DNA of 64,000 nucleotides. Origin: Brevundimonas diminuta 3F5N (GTDB taxonomy: Bacteria; Pseudomonadota; Alphaproteobacteria; Caulobacterales; Caulobacteraceae). The notes beneath the pieces are model-generated. The model was not told where the DNA came from and did no database searches. It was given only the letters and a program-made list of their open reading frames with translations. The stretch is from NCBI RefSeq assembly GCF_900163625.1, contig NZ_FUIE01000036.1, forward strand, positions 1 to 64,000, read 5' to 3'. This document shows, one piece after another, positions 33,635 through 43,645 of this stretch. The translations under genes were made by a program, and so were the position numbers. The first letter of the stretch is position 1. The number at the start of each line of letters is the position of its first letter.

Positions 33635-34840
33635 CTATTTGATGACGCCCAGTTCCTTGCCCGCCTGGGTGAAGGCGGCGACGGCGGCGTCGATCTGTTC
33701 AAAGGTATGGGCCGCCGACATCTGGGTGCGGATGCGGGCCTGGCCGCGCGGCACCACCGGGAAGCTGAAGCCGATGACATAGACGCCCAGCTCCAGCAAC
33801 CGCGCCGCCATGTCCTGCGCCAGCTTGGCGTCGCCCAGCATGACCGGAATGATCGGATGCTCGCCCGGCAGAAGGCCGAAGCCCGCCTCGGCCATGGCCG
33901 AACGGAAGCGCGCGGCGTTGGCGAAGAGTTGAGCGCGCAGCTTGTCGCCCTCATCCCCTGCGGCGATGCGGATGGCCTCCAGCGACGAGCCGCAGACGGC
34001 GGGCGCCAGGGCGTTGGAGAACAGATAGGGCCGCGCGCGCTGCTTCAGCAGCTCCACCACGTTCGACCGGGCGCAGATGAAGCCCCCCATGGCGCCGCCC
34101 AGCGCCTTGCCGAAGGTGCCGGTGACGAAGTCGACCTCGACCCCGCAATGCGCGAACGAGCCCTTGCCCTTGTCGCCCAGGAAGCCGGTCGCGTGGCAGT
34201 CGTCGACCATGATCAGGGCCTGATACTGGTCGGCCAGGGCGCGGATCTGGTCGATCTTGCCGATATAGCCGTCCATCGAGAAGGCGCCGTCAGTCGCGAT
34301 GATGATGTTGCGGGCGCCGGCGGCGCGCGCCTCCTTCAGCTTGGCTTCCAGATCGGCCATGTCCGAGTTGGCGAAGCGATAGCGTTGCGCCTTCGACAGG
34401 CGCACCCCGTCGATGATGGAAGCGTGGTTCAGGCTGTCCGAGACGATGGCGTCCTCGGCCCCGAACAGCGGCTCGAAGATGCCGCCGTTGGCGTCAAAGG
34501 CGGCGGCGAACAGGATGGCGTCCTCAAAGCCGAGATAGTCAGCGATCGCGCGCTCCAGCTCCTTGTGGATTTCCAGCGTGCCGCAGATGAAGCGCACCGA
34601 GGCCGTGCCCGCGCCCCACTTTTCCTGCGCCTTGATCCCGGCCTGCGCGACGCGCTCGTCGCCCGCCAGGCCCAGATAGTTGTTGGCGCAGAAGTTCAGC
34701 ACGTCGCGGCCGTTGACGGAGATCACCGGCCCCTGACGGGAGGCGATGACGCGCTCGGGCTTGGTCAGCCCCTGGGCGTGAATGTCAGCCAGTTCGGCGG
34801 AGACGCGGTCGTAAAAGGCCAGGTTCGTATCTTGGGTCAT
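33635..34840 (-). CDS. kbl: Glycine C-acetyltransferase (2-amino-3-ketobutyrate CoA ligase)
   Basis: PLP enzyme of the alpha-oxoamine synthase family that splits 2-amino-3-ketobutyrate with CoA to glycine and acetyl-CoA. At 401 residues it has LNFCANNYLGLAGDERV, SVRFICGTLEIHKELE, the DDCHATGFLG motif (DxxH contact to PLP) and VTGTFGKALGGAMGG with Schiff-base Lys245. It sits upstream of tdh. A lipoprotein gene ends 39 bases upstream in the same direction, and may share the transcript. Confidence 0.96.
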   Translation of the reverse strand: MTQDTNLAFYDRVSAELADIHAQGLTKPERVIASRQGPVISVNGRDVLNFCANNYLGLAGDERVAQAGIKAQEKWGAGTASVRFICGTLEIHKELERAIADYLGFEDAILFAAAFDANGGIFEPLFGAEDAIVSDSLNHASIIDGVRLSKAQRYRFANSDMADLEAKLKEARAAGARNIIIATDGAFSMDGYIGKIDQIRALADQYQALIMVDDCHATGFLGDKGKGSFAHCGVEVDFVTGTFGKALGGAMGGFICARSNVVELLKQRARPYLFSNALAPAVCGSSLEAIRIAAGDEGDKLRAQLFANAARFRSAMAEAGFGLLPGEHPIIPVMLGDAKLAQDMAARLLELGVYVIGFSFPVVPRGQARIRTQMSAAHTFEQIDAAVAAFTQAGKELGVIK

Positions 34841-34879
34841 GTTTGCTCCGCTACGCTGAATTCGGGCAGGTTTGAACCC

Positions 34880-35758
34880 CTAGTTTGCGGACGCCGAAGC
34901 AGGCTGAGACGAGGCGTCGGCGACGGACCGCAGGGGACTGACCTCAACCTGCCCGCCGCAGGGGGTAAAGGCCAGCGGCAGGGCGATCGCCGTCGCCGCG
35001 CCCGGCGCCGTGACGCGCACCGTCTTGGCCGAGGGGCAGGTCGCCTCGCCCTTGTCCTCATGCGGCACGACGGACCAGGCCAGATCGAACCAGGCGGCCT
35101 GCTGCGGGCGGATTTCGACCGGCGCCGGAGCACGGCCCTGGGCGAGGTAGCTCCCCGGCGCCTGAACCGCGCGCACGCCGGTCAGCAGCTTGCCCTCGCC
35201 GTCGAGCAGGCTGACGGACGGATAGCCGGTCACGGTGCAGGCGTCGGCGCCGGTATTGCGCAGCGCCAGGGTGGTGAGACGATGACCCATGCCCGCATCG
35301 CCGCCCTCCACCGTCAGGCGGAGGTTTTCAGCGGCGCACGGCGCGCCCGACGGCGGCGGCGCCACGGCGGCGACCGGGCGGCTGCAACGCTCGATGATGA
35401 CGCCGCCCGCCTGATCCCCTTGGCCAGCGCGGCTGAGCGCGCCGCTCTCCAGCTCGCCCCGGCTGGCCGTGTGCCATTCCAACCCCTGCCCCGCATAGCG
35501 GGCGCCGCTGGCCGAGACGACGTTGGTCAGGACGTAGTCCTTGCCTTCATAGGACACGCGGGCGGTCTGGGCGTCGGGATAGGCGACGGCGATCGTCTTG
35601 CCGCTTTCGCAGGCATAGCCGACGGCGGCGGCGCTCTGAGCCGCTGGAGCCTCGATCGGCGAGGTCGGCTCAGCTGGCTTTTCCTGAGAACACCCAGCAG
35701 CCAGCAACCCGAACGCAGCGGTCATGGCGATGGTCTGGAACGTGGCGGATCTGGTCAT
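34880..35758 (-). CDS. Lipoprotein fusing an MliC-like and a DUF4232 domain
   Basis: A 292-residue lipoprotein. ATG 35758 is preceded by AAGGGGG, and the signal ends LLAAGC (cysteine near residue 23). Residues about 45-120 look like MliC, the membrane-bound lysozyme inhibitor of C-type lysozyme: YACESGKTIAVAYPDAQTARVSYEG then SASGARYAGQGLEWHTASRGE. After a Pro-rich linker, residues about 138-280 match DUF4232: CAAENLRLTVEGGDAGMGHRL, LRNTGADACTVTGYPSVSLLD. A combined surface protection role is possible. The domain calls rest on motif memory. It lies upstream of kbl. Confidence 0.8.
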   Translation of the reverse strand: MTRSATFQTIAMTAAFGLLAAGCSQEKPAEPTSPIEAPAAQSAAAVGYACESGKTIAVAYPDAQTARVSYEGKDYVLTNVVSASGARYAGQGLEWHTASRGELESGALSRAGQGDQAGGVIIERCSRPVAAVAPPPSGAPCAAENLRLTVEGGDAGMGHRLTTLALRNTGADACTVTGYPSVSLLDGEGKLLTGVRAVQAPGSYLAQGRAPAPVEIRPQQAAWFDLAWSVVPHEDKGEATCPSAKTVRVTAPGAATAIALPLAFTPCGGQVEVSPLRSVADASSQPASASAN

Positions 35759-35850
35759 GGAGGCCCCCTTGAAGCAGCGACCCTGCTGCAACGTCGAGGG
35801 CTTGTGAAGGCTCCGCTTGGACGAAATCGTCAGGGGGGGCGCTTGCGTAA

Positions 35851-35865
35851 TGATATACTATAACA
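35851..35865. promoter_or_regulatory. Zur-type zinc operator
   Basis: TGATATACTATAACA, flanked by A and T to extend the dyad, is one base from the palindrome TGTTATANTATAACA typical of alphaproteobacterial Zur boxes. It lies 38 bases before the chosen znuD-like start, so Zur with zinc would block the promoter; a TATACT -10-like hexamer lies inside it. Confidence 0.75.
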
Positions 35866-35902
35866 TATCAAGCCTCCCATCATTGTAACGGGGATGCGTG
35901 AC

Positions 35903-38041
35903 ATGCGATTTCGGACCTTCCTGCTGACCGCCGCGGGGGCGGCGGCGCTGACCAGCCTGGGCGTCGCTGCGCCAGCCTATGCGGAAGAAGTCTTCGCCGA
36001 AGACGTCATGCAGCGTCAGTCACAGGGCGACCCGCATGATCACGCCCCTCGCGCCGCCGACGCCTATGAGGTGGATGAAGTCGTGGTGCGCGCCCTGCCC
36101 CTGGGCCGCGCGGGCGACGACGTCGGCTCTCACGTCGCCCTGCTGAGCGGCGACGATCTGGTCCACCGACGCCAGTCGACCCTGGGCGACACCCTGAACA
36201 GCATTCCCGGCGTCAACTCCGACACCTTCGGCGGCGGCGCCAGCCGCCCGGTGGTGCGCGGCCAGACCTCGCCCCGCGTCAAGGTGCTGAGCGAGGGCGC
36301 GGGCCTGATGGACGCCTCCGAAGTCTCGCCCGACCACGCGGTCAGCGGCGAACCTCTGCTGCTAGAAGGCGTCGAGATCCTGCGCGGCCCGGCGGCGCTG
36401 CTCTACGGCGGCGGCGCCATCGGCGGGGCGGTCAATCTGCTGGACAAGAAGATCCCGACCCGCGTCCCGGCCAACGGCGGCGAGGGCGTGGCCGAATACC
36501 GTCGCGGCTCGGTCGACAACGAGGAAGCGGGCGTGGTCGGCCTGACGGTCGGCGCCGGCAACTTCGCCGTCCGCGTCGAGGCGGCGGCGCGCAAGTCCGA
36601 CGACTACAAGGTTCCCGGCTGGGACGAGCCGCGCCTGGACGGCTCCTACAACGAAACCTCGACCGCGACGCTGGGCGCCTCCTGGATCGGGTCGCGCGGC
36701 TATCTGGGCGCGGCCTATACCGAACAGACCAGCCGCTACGGCCTGGCCGGCCACAGCCACGAATATGAGGGCTGCCACCCCCACGGCGACCACCTGCACT
36801 GCGGCGGCGGGCACGACCATGGTCACGACGATCATGATCATGGCGACGACGATCACGGGCACGAACATGAGGGCGAGCACGACCACGCCGCCCCCGAGGT
36901 CCGCCTGAAGAGTCGCCGCGTCGACCTGCGCGGCGAACTGCGCGACCCGCTGCCGGGCATCGAGAACGTGCGCCTGCGCGCCGGCTACACCGACTATGAA
37001 CACAGCGAGCTGGAGGAAGGCGTCGTATCGACCACCTTCACCAACAAGGGCTACGACGGCCGCATAGAGGCCCAACACCGCGAGATCGCCGGCTTCCGCG
37101 GCGTGGTCGGCCTGCAACTGAGCAAGAGCGACTTCGCCGCCGTCGGCGAGGAGAGCTTCCTGGCCCCCAGCACGACCAAGAACACCGGCCTGTTCGTGAT
37201 GGAGGAGTACGAGATCGGCCTGTGGCACCTGGAAGGCGCCCTGCGTCAGGAATGGCAGGAAACCTCGGCCATCGGTCTGCCGGATACCGAGCACAAGCCC
37301 TTCTCCATCTCGGGCGCGGCGGTGTGGCACTTCACCCCCGGCTGGTCCGGCGCCCTGTCGCTGTCGCGTTCACAGCGCGCCCCCTCGGCCCAGGAACTGT
37401 ACGCCGACGGCGTTCACCTGGCGACCAACACCTATGAGATCGGCGACACCAACTTAGACGTCGAGACGGCCAACTCCATCGAGCTGACCCTGCGCAAGAC
37501 CGAAGGCGCCCTGACCGGCTCGGTCAGCGCCTACCACTACATCTATGACGACTACATCTTCGCCCGGACGCTGGACCAGTTCGAGGACTTCCGCCTGATC
37601 CGCTACAGTCAGGCCGACGCGACCTTCACCGGCATCGAGGGCGAGCTGACGCAACAGTTCACCTCGTGGCTGTCGGGCACGGTGTTCGGCGACTACGTCC
37701 AGGGCGAGCTGAAGGGCGACGGCGGCGCCCTGCCCCGCATCCCGGCGGCGCGGGCAGGCGTGCGCCTGGCCGCCTTCCAGGGACCGTGGTCCGGCGACGT
37801 CGAATACAGCCGCACCTTCAAGCAGACCGACATCGCCGCCTTCGAGCACGAGACGCCGGGCTACAACATGGTCAACGCCACCGTGGCCTATGACATCGAC
37901 CTGGGGCCGGTGCGCTCGCAAATCTTCCTGCGTGGGACCAATCTGCTGGACGAGACGGCGTTCAACCACGCCTCCTTCCTGGCCGAGACGGCGCCTCTGC
38001 GCGGCCGCAACCTGACGGTGGGCGTGCGCGCCCGCTTCTAA
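35903..38041 (+). CDS. znuD: ZnuD-like TonB-dependent zinc receptor
   Basis: A 712-residue outer membrane receptor. Signal peptide MRFRTFLLTAAGAAALTSLG...AYAEE; plug blocks YEVDEVVVRALPLG, DTLNSIPGVNSDTFGGGASRPVVRGQ, LEGVEILRGPAALLYGGGAIGGAVNLLD; C-terminal strand RNLTVGVRARF. A His/Asp-rich surface loop (about 282-330; over 15 histidines) and HDH near the N-terminus suit zinc capture, as in ZnuD. The Zur box upstream agrees. ATG 35894 has GGGG directly adjacent, too close to serve it, while ATG 35903 is nine bases from the same GGGG and is preferred. Confidence 0.92.
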   Translation: MRFRTFLLTAAGAAALTSLGVAAPAYAEEVFAEDVMQRQSQGDPHDHAPRAADAYEVDEVVVRALPLGRAGDDVGSHVALLSGDDLVHRRQSTLGDTLNSIPGVNSDTFGGGASRPVVRGQTSPRVKVLSEGAGLMDASEVSPDHAVSGEPLLLEGVEILRGPAALLYGGGAIGGAVNLLDKKIPTRVPANGGEGVAEYRRGSVDNEEAGVVGLTVGAGNFAVRVEAAARKSDDYKVPGWDEPRLDGSYNETSTATLGASWIGSRGYLGAAYTEQTSRYGLAGHSHEYEGCHPHGDHLHCGGGHDHGHDDHDHGDDDHGHEHEGEHDHAAPEVRLKSRRVDLRGELRDPLPGIENVRLRAGYTDYEHSELEEGVVSTTFTNKGYDGRIEAQHREIAGFRGVVGLQLSKSDFAAVGEESFLAPSTTKNTGLFVMEEYEIGLWHLEGALRQEWQETSAIGLPDTEHKPFSISGAAVWHFTPGWSGALSLSRSQRAPSAQELYADGVHLATNTYEIGDTNLDVETANSIELTLRKTEGALTGSVSAYHYIYDDYIFARTLDQFEDFRLIRYSQADATFTGIEGELTQQFTSWLSGTVFGDYVQGELKGDGGALPRIPAARAGVRLAAFQGPWSGDVEYSRTFKQTDIAAFEHETPGYNMVNATVAYDIDLGPVRSQIFLRGTNLLDETAFNHASFLAETAPLRGRNLTVGVRARF

Positions 38042-38065
38042 GGTTTCTTCGCCGTTGCAAAAAAC

Positions 38066-38096
38066 GAGGGGCGGGATCCGACGGATTCCGCCCCTC
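38066..38096. terminator. Perfect 14-bp hairpin after the zinc receptor
   Basis: Bases 38066-38079 pair with 38083-38096 (one G-U), leaving a 3-base loop. It lies 24 bases after the receptor stop. The flank on the left is AAAAAAC, so the T-run is on the minus-strand transcript; rightward termination would depend on the stem alone. Confidence 0.7.
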
Positions 38097-38275
38097 CGTC
38101 CGTTGGAGTCTTGTCGGTTCGGACAGGACTAAGCCCCGTATTACAGGAGTTTAATCCGGGAGAGCGAACGCGCCCCTTTTCGGCGCACATCGTTCTTTAA
38201 TCGAGTCGATGCGATCGACGGGACAGGGCGTCGGTCGCGAGCGTGCCTGTTTTCCGGTTGCCTTTAGGACTCGAC

Positions 38276-41026
38276 ATGTCGCCAGTCGCCTTGCTGTTCG
38301 CCCTCGCCTCCCTGTCCCCTGCCGACACGGCGGCGCCCGCCGCTCCGCCGCAGTCCACGCCCGCCCAGACGGCGACCCCGGTCCCGCAGGAAGAGCTGGA
38401 CGACGGCGCCTATGACCTGGGCACGCTGGAGACCGTCACCACCGCCCGGCGCGGCGCGGCCCTGGGCGACTATGAGCCCGAACTGACCCTCGACGAGGAG
38501 CAGATCAAGGCCTACGGCGCCAGCAGCATCGAAGAGCTGATGACCCTGCTGGAGCCGGTGACGCGCAGTTCGCGCGGCGGCTCGCCGGTCTTCCTGGTCA
38601 ACGGACGGCGCATCTCGGGCTTCCGCGAGATTCGCGGCATCCCGCCCGAGGCCATCGAGCGCACCGAGATCCTGCCCGAAGAAACCGCCCTGTCCTACGG
38701 CTACAGCGCCGACCAGCGGGTCGTGAACTTCGTGCTGAAGGCCGACTTCCGCTCCGTCACCATGCAGGCCACCGCCCGTCGTCCCGACCAGGGCGGCCGC
38801 ACCATGACCGACCTGGAAAGCAACATCCTGCGCATCTCGGGCAAGCAGCGTTGGACGCTGGACCTGGAGTACGAGCGCGACACCCCCCTGTTCGAAACCG
38901 AACGCAACATCACCCGCGATGGCGTTCCCTACGACCTGATGGGCAATGTCACCGCGCCCGGCGGCGGCGAGATCGACCCCGCCCTGTCGGCCCTTCTGGG
39001 CCAGAGCGTGAGCACCGCCTCGGTCGGGGCGGGCGCGGCAGGCGGCGCCGCCCTGTCCGACTTCGGCGTCGGGCCGCGCACCGACGACCTGACCGCCTAT
39101 CGCACCTTGTCGCCCAAGCGTGAGAACAGCTCCATCTCCGGCTCCCTGGTGCGCGACCTGAACCAGACCATGTCGCTGACGCTCAGCGGCGAACTGGAGG
39201 ACACTTCCAGCTTCTCCTACCTGGGCCTGCCGGGCCTCAGCCTAGCTCTGCCCTCGGCCAGCCCCTATTCGCCCTTCGTCGGCGACGTCCTGCTGCACCG
39301 CTATATTGATGCGCCGGGCGCCCTGGGACGACAGACGGACACCATGTCGGGCCAAATGGGCTTCCTGGTCGACGGCTATCTGGGCGACTGGCGCTGGACG
39401 GTGAACGGCGGCTACGACCGCACCGAGACCAAGACTCGCACCGGCCGGGGCCTCAACGACGACGCCCTGCAGGCGGGCGTGACGGCGGGAACCATCGACC
39501 CGTTCGGCGATCTGGGCCAGTTGCCGACCAACCCGTTCGACACGGCGCGCTCCATCTCCAGCAAGACCAGCGTCGAGGGCGTCATCAACGGCACGGCCTG
39601 GGAAGGTCCAGCCGGATCGCTGACCTCCACCTTCAAGGTCGGCTTCGACAGCCAGTCGCTGGACTCCGAGACCCTGCGCTTCTCCGAGGAGCAGCAGGCC
39701 AGCGTCTTCTCTGAACGCTCCCTGTCGCGCGACCGGACCAGCGCCTCGGGCAACTTCAACCTGCCGATCGCCAGCCGCGACCGCGAGGTGTTTGGCGCGC
39801 TGGGCGACCTGTCGGCCAATCTGAACCTGGCCTATGAAGACCTGTCCGACTTCGGCGGCCTGTCGGCATATACGGTCGGGCTGAACTGGTCGCCGTGGGA
39901 GCCGGTCAACTTCACCGCCAGCTGGGCCGACGAGCAGAAGGCCCCGTCGATGTCGCAGTTAAACGACCCGACGCTGTCGACCCCGAACGTGCCGGTCTAT
40001 GACTTCGCCACCGGCCAGTCGGTCAACATCATCCGCATCGAGGGCGGCAACCCCAACCTGTCCGAAGAGACCAAGCGAGTCCTGAAGTTCGGCGTCAACC
40101 TGACCCCGCTGAAGGACAAGGATCTGCGCTTCACGGCCAACTATACCCGGACCGAGACGGAAGGCTCCATCGCCTCCTTCCCGACCATCACGCCGGAACT
40201 GGAAGCCGCCCTGCCCGAGCGCTTCACGCGCGATCTGGACGGCAACCTGCTGTCGATCGACGCCCGACCGCTGAACTTCCAGAAGGCCGAGCAGCAGGAA
40301 ATTCGCTGGGGCCTGAACTTCTCGACCGCCTTCGGCAAGCCGGATCCCTCCGCCATGGAGCGCATGAACGCACGCAGCGGCGGCGGCCAGCGCGGGCCCG
40401 GCGGCGGCGCGCCGACCGTCATGCGTGTCGAGGGCGGCCCGCCTCCGGGAGGACACAACGCGGGCGGCCCGCCCCCTGGCGGCGGAATGCGGATGCAGTC
40501 AGGCGGCGGGCGCAACCGGGGCGGCGGCATGATGCCGGGTCAGGGGCGGTTCAACGTCTCGCTGTATCACACCTATCGCATCCAGGATGAGATCACGATC
40601 CGCGACGGCCTGCCGGTGCTCGACCTGCTGGACGGCGCCGCCATCGGCGCGCGCGGCGGCCAGTCCCGCAACGAGGTCCAGTTGCAGATGGGCGCCTTCA
40701 AGAGCGGTATGGGCGGCTTCCTGAACGCCAATTGGAAGGAATCCACCCGCATCAACGGCGGCGCCTCGCCCGACGATGACCTGAGCTTCTCGGACCTGAC
40801 GACAGTGAACCTGAACCTGTTCGCCGACCTGTCGTCGCGCGAGAACCTGGTCTCCCGCTATCCGTGGCTGAAGGGCGCCCGCGTCAGCGTCGGCGTCGAG
40901 AACATCTTCGACCAGCGCCTAAAGGTCCGCGACGGCCTGGGCGAAACGCCGCTGTCCTATCAGCCCGACTACCTCGACCCGCTGGGCCGGACGTTCAGGA
41001 TCAGCCTGCGGAAGATCCTGTACTGA
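38276..41026 (+). CDS. Large TonB-dependent receptor-like barrel protein with Gly/Met/Pro-rich insert
   Basis: A 916-residue outer membrane protein. ATG 38276 starts a signal-like MSPVALLFALASLSPADTAA, preferred over ATG 38243, and AGGAC lies upstream. A short plug follows (TLDEEQIKAYGASSIEELMTLLEP, VFLVNGRRISGFREIRGIPPEAIERTEILPEE, YSADQRVVNFVLK), then a long barrel (LRFTANYTRTE, LTTVNLNLFADLS) with a TonB receptor terminus (RTFRISLRKILY). About residues 700-757 are a low-complexity Gly/Pro/Met/Arg stretch likely to be a surface loop. The TonB box is unclear. The ligand is unknown; the neighbouring zinc receptor is not proof of a shared substrate. Confidence 0.85.
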   Translation: MSPVALLFALASLSPADTAAPAAPPQSTPAQTATPVPQEELDDGAYDLGTLETVTTARRGAALGDYEPELTLDEEQIKAYGASSIEELMTLLEPVTRSSRGGSPVFLVNGRRISGFREIRGIPPEAIERTEILPEETALSYGYSADQRVVNFVLKADFRSVTMQATARRPDQGGRTMTDLESNILRISGKQRWTLDLEYERDTPLFETERNITRDGVPYDLMGNVTAPGGGEIDPALSALLGQSVSTASVGAGAAGGAALSDFGVGPRTDDLTAYRTLSPKRENSSISGSLVRDLNQTMSLTLSGELEDTSSFSYLGLPGLSLALPSASPYSPFVGDVLLHRYIDAPGALGRQTDTMSGQMGFLVDGYLGDWRWTVNGGYDRTETKTRTGRGLNDDALQAGVTAGTIDPFGDLGQLPTNPFDTARSISSKTSVEGVINGTAWEGPAGSLTSTFKVGFDSQSLDSETLRFSEEQQASVFSERSLSRDRTSASGNFNLPIASRDREVFGALGDLSANLNLAYEDLSDFGGLSAYTVGLNWSPWEPVNFTASWADEQKAPSMSQLNDPTLSTPNVPVYDFATGQSVNIIRIEGGNPNLSEETKRVLKFGVNLTPLKDKDLRFTANYTRTETEGSIASFPTITPELEAALPERFTRDLDGNLLSIDARPLNFQKAEQQEIRWGLNFSTAFGKPDPSAMERMNARSGGGQRGPGGGAPTVMRVEGGPPPGGHNAGGPPPGGGMRMQSGGGRNRGGGMMPGQGRFNVSLYHTYRIQDEITIRDGLPVLDLLDGAAIGARGGQSRNEVQLQMGAFKSGMGGFLNANWKESTRINGGASPDDDLSFSDLTTVNLNLFADLSSRENLVSRYPWLKGARVSVGVENIFDQRLKVRDGLGETPLSYQPDYLDPLGRTFRISLRKILY

Positions 41027-41034
41027 TCAATGAA

Positions 41035-41067
41035 AAGGCCCGGTCTCGCGACCGGGCCTTTGTGTTT
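41035..41067 (+). terminator. Rho-independent terminator
   Basis: AAGGCCCGGTC (41035-41045) pairs with GACCGGGCCTT (41050-41060), loop TCGC, then TGTGTTTT. Eight bases after the receptor stop; the A-run on the left could also serve the converging mce transcript. Confidence 0.85.
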
Positions 41068-41069
41068 TA

Positions 41070-41489
41070 GTGATCGCCCTTCGGCGTCTCCATCAGTTCG
41101 ATCAGCACCCCGCCCATCTCCTTGGGATGCAGGAACACCACCGGCGTGCCGTGCGCGCCGATGCGGGGCTCGCCCGTGCCCAGAATGGTCATGCCCTTGG
41201 CGCGCATTTCGGCGATGGCCGCGTGGATGTCGGCCACCTCGAAGCAGACGTGGTGCTGTCCGCCCTTGGGGTTCTTGGCCAGAAAGCCGGTGATCGGGCT
41301 GGTCTCGTCGAACGGCTCGATCAGTTCGATCTGGGCCGTCGGCGTGTCGATGAAGCAGACCTTCACGCCCTGCGCGGGCAGGTCGAACGGCTCGCCGATC
41401 TTCGTTGCGCCCAGCACGTCGCGATACAGCTTGATCGACTCGGCGATGGAGGGCGTGGCGACGCCGACGTGGTTCAGGTTGCCGATCAC
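41070..41489 (-). CDS. mce: Methylmalonyl-CoA epimerase
   Basis: Glyoxalase-fold metalloenzyme that interconverts (S)- and (R)-methylmalonyl-CoA. At 139 residues with GTG start overlapping the mutase stop. Metal ligand regions: [22 protein letters not shown] and [20 protein letters not shown] is typical. It is the last gene of the propionyl-CoA operon, placed exactly where its reaction falls between carboxylase and mutase. Confidence 0.95.
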
Positions 41490-43645
41490 TTCTTCGTCTC
41501 CACAGGTGTCGGCTGGGCGTAACCCAGACGCTGGTTCAGCTTTTCGATCAGGTCTACAGCCGTCTCGGCGATCACCGAGCCGGGCGGATAGACCGCCGCC
41601 GCGCCCATATCGAGCAGGGGCTGCACATCTGCAGGCGGGATGACGCCGCCGACCACGATCATGATGTCCTCGCGCCCCAGCTTGGCCAGTTCGGCCTTCA
41701 GCTCCGGCACCAGCGTCAGGTGCCCGGCCGCCAGCGACGAGGCGCCGACCGCGTGGGCGTTCTTCTCGACCGCATCCTTGGCCGCCTCGGCGGGCGTCTG
41801 GAACAGGGAACCGGCCGTCACGTCGAAACCGATGTCGCCATAGCCGGTGGCGACGACCTTCTGGCCTCGGTCGTGGCCGTCCTGCCCCAGCTTGGCGATC
41901 AGGATGCGCGGCGGGCCGCCGTCGTTCTCGACGAAGGCGGCGACCATTTCGCGGGCGCGGGCGATCTTGGGATCGTTCCCGGCCTCTTTCGCATAGACGC
42001 CCGAGACCGTCTTCACCGTGGCGATGTGACGACCGAAGGCGGCCTCCAGCGCGTCGGAGATTTCGCCAACGGTGGCCTTGGCGCGGGCCGCCCGCACCGC
42101 CAGCTCCATCAGGTTTTCATTGCCGCGCGCGCCCTCGGTCAGGGCGTTGAGGGCGGCCTGCGTCGCCGCCTCGTCCCGCTCGGCCTTCAGGCGTTGCAAC
42201 TTCTCGATCTGGCGGGCGCGCACCTCGGCGTTGTCGACCTTCAGCATCGGAATGTCGTCGACCACGGGGTTCAGATATTTGTTCACGCCCACGACCGTCT
42301 GCTGGCCGGTATCGATGCGGGCCTGCGTCTTGGCGGCGGACTCTTCGATCCGCAGCTTGGGGATGCCCGCCTCGATGGCCTTGGCCATGCCGCCGTAGGC
42401 CTCGACCTCTTCCATCAGGGCACGAGCCTTTGTCGCCAGCTCCTGCGTCAGGCGCTCGACGTAGAAGCTGCCGCCCCACGGGTCGATGACGCGGGTCAGG
42501 CCCGTCTCGGCCTGCGCCAGAATCTGCGTGTTGCGCGCGATCCGGGCCGAGAAGTCGGTCGGCAGGGCCAGGGCCTCGTCCAGCGCATTGGTGTGCAGGC
42601 TCTGCGTCTGGCCGCCCGCCGCCGCCATGCACTCGACCATGGTGCGCGGCACATTGTTGAACACGTCCTGCGCCGCCAGCGACCAGCCCGAGGTCTGACA
42701 GTGGGTCCGCAGGGACAGGGACTTCGGATTGACGCCCCCTTCCCGCTTCACCGCCTCGGCCCACAGCAGGCGGCCGGCGCGCATCTTGGCCACCTCCATG
42801 AAGTAGTTCATGCCGATGGCCCAGAAGAAGCTCAGGCGCGGTGCGAACCGGTCGATCTCCATGCCCGCCGCCTTGCCCGCGCGCAGGTATTCGATGCCGT
42901 CCGACAGGGTGTAGGCCAGTTCGATGTCCGCGGACGCCCCCGCCTCCTGCATGTGATAGCCGGAGATGGAGATGGAGTTGAACTTGGGCGTTTCCTTCGC
43001 CGTCCACTCGAAGATGTCGGCGATGATCCGCATCGAGGGCGCGGGCGGATAGATGTAGGTGTTGCGGACCATGAACTCCTTCAGAATGTCGTTCTGAATG
43101 GTCCCGGTCAGCTTGGCGTGATCGACGCCCTGCTCCTCGCCCGCCACGACGTAGAGGGCCAGGATGGGCAGCACCGCCCCGTTCATGGTCATGGACACCG
43201 ACATCTGGTCCAGCGGGATGCCGTCGAACAGGGTCCGCATGTCCAGAATGCTGTCGATAGCCACGCCCGCCATGCCGACGTCGCCCTTCACCCGCGGGTG
43301 GTCGCTGTCATAGCCCCGGTGGGTGGCCAGATCGAAGGCGACAGACAGGCCCTTCTGACCGGCGGCCAGGTTGCGGCGATAGAAGGCGTTGGACTCCTCG
43401 GCGGTCGAGAAGCCCGCATATTGGCGGATCGTCCACGGCGCGCCCGCATACATGGTCGGATACGGCCCGCGCACGAAGGGCGCGAAGCCCGGCAGTCCGT
43501 GGATGAAGTCCAGCCCGTCCAGCGCCTCCGGCCCATAGGCCGTCTCGACCGTCAGCCCCTCGGGCGTGGTCCACGGCGCGCGCTCAGGCCCGGCGTCGGT
43601 CGCGCGCAGATCAAGGGGGACCTTGGAGAAATCAGGAAAGTTCAT
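41486..43645 (-). CDS. scpA: Methylmalonyl-CoA mutase, large (catalytic, B12-binding) subunit
   Basis: Adenosylcobalamin enzyme turning (R)-methylmalonyl-CoA into succinyl-CoA. At 719 residues it has the substrate barrel ([86 protein letters not shown]) and a C-terminal cobalamin domain with [23 protein letters not shown] (base-off His) and [13 protein letters not shown] overlaps the stop of mutA by four bases and its own stop overlaps mce, so translation is coupled. The MeaB/ArgK chaperone that usually guards the mutase is not in the window. Confidence 0.97.
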   Translation of the reverse strand: MNFPDFSKVPLDLRATDAGPERAPWTTPEGLTVETAYGPEALDGLDFIHGLPGFAPFVRGPYPTMYAGAPWTIRQYAGFSTAEESNAFYRRNLAAGQKGLSVAFDLATHRGYDSDHPRVKGDVGMAGVAIDSILDMRTLFDGIPLDQMSVSMTMNGAVLPILALYVVAGEEQGVDHAKLTGTIQNDILKEFMVRNTYIYPPAPSMRIIADIFEWTAKETPKFNSISISGYHMQEAGASADIELAYTLSDGIEYLRAGKAAGMEIDRFAPRLSFFWAIGMNYFMEVAKMRAGRLLWAEAVKREGGVNPKSLSLRTHCQTSGWSLAAQDVFNNVPRTMVECMAAAGGQTQSLHTNALDEALALPTDFSARIARNTQILAQAETGLTRVIDPWGGSFYVERLTQELATKARALMEEVEAYGGMAKAIEAGIPKLRIEESAAKTQARIDTGQQTVVGVNKYLNPVVDDIPMLKVDNAEVRARQIEKLQRLKAERDEAATQAALNALTEGARGNENLMELAVRAARAKATVGEISDALEAAFGRHIATVKTVSGVYAKEAGNDPKIARAREMVAAFVENDGGPPRILIAKLGQDGHDRGQKVVATGYGDIGFDVTAGSLFQTPAEAAKDAVEKNAHAVGASSLAAGHLTLVPELKAELAKLGREDIMIVVGGVIPPADVQPLLDMGAAAVYPPGSVIAETAVDLIEKLNQRLGYAQPTPVETKK

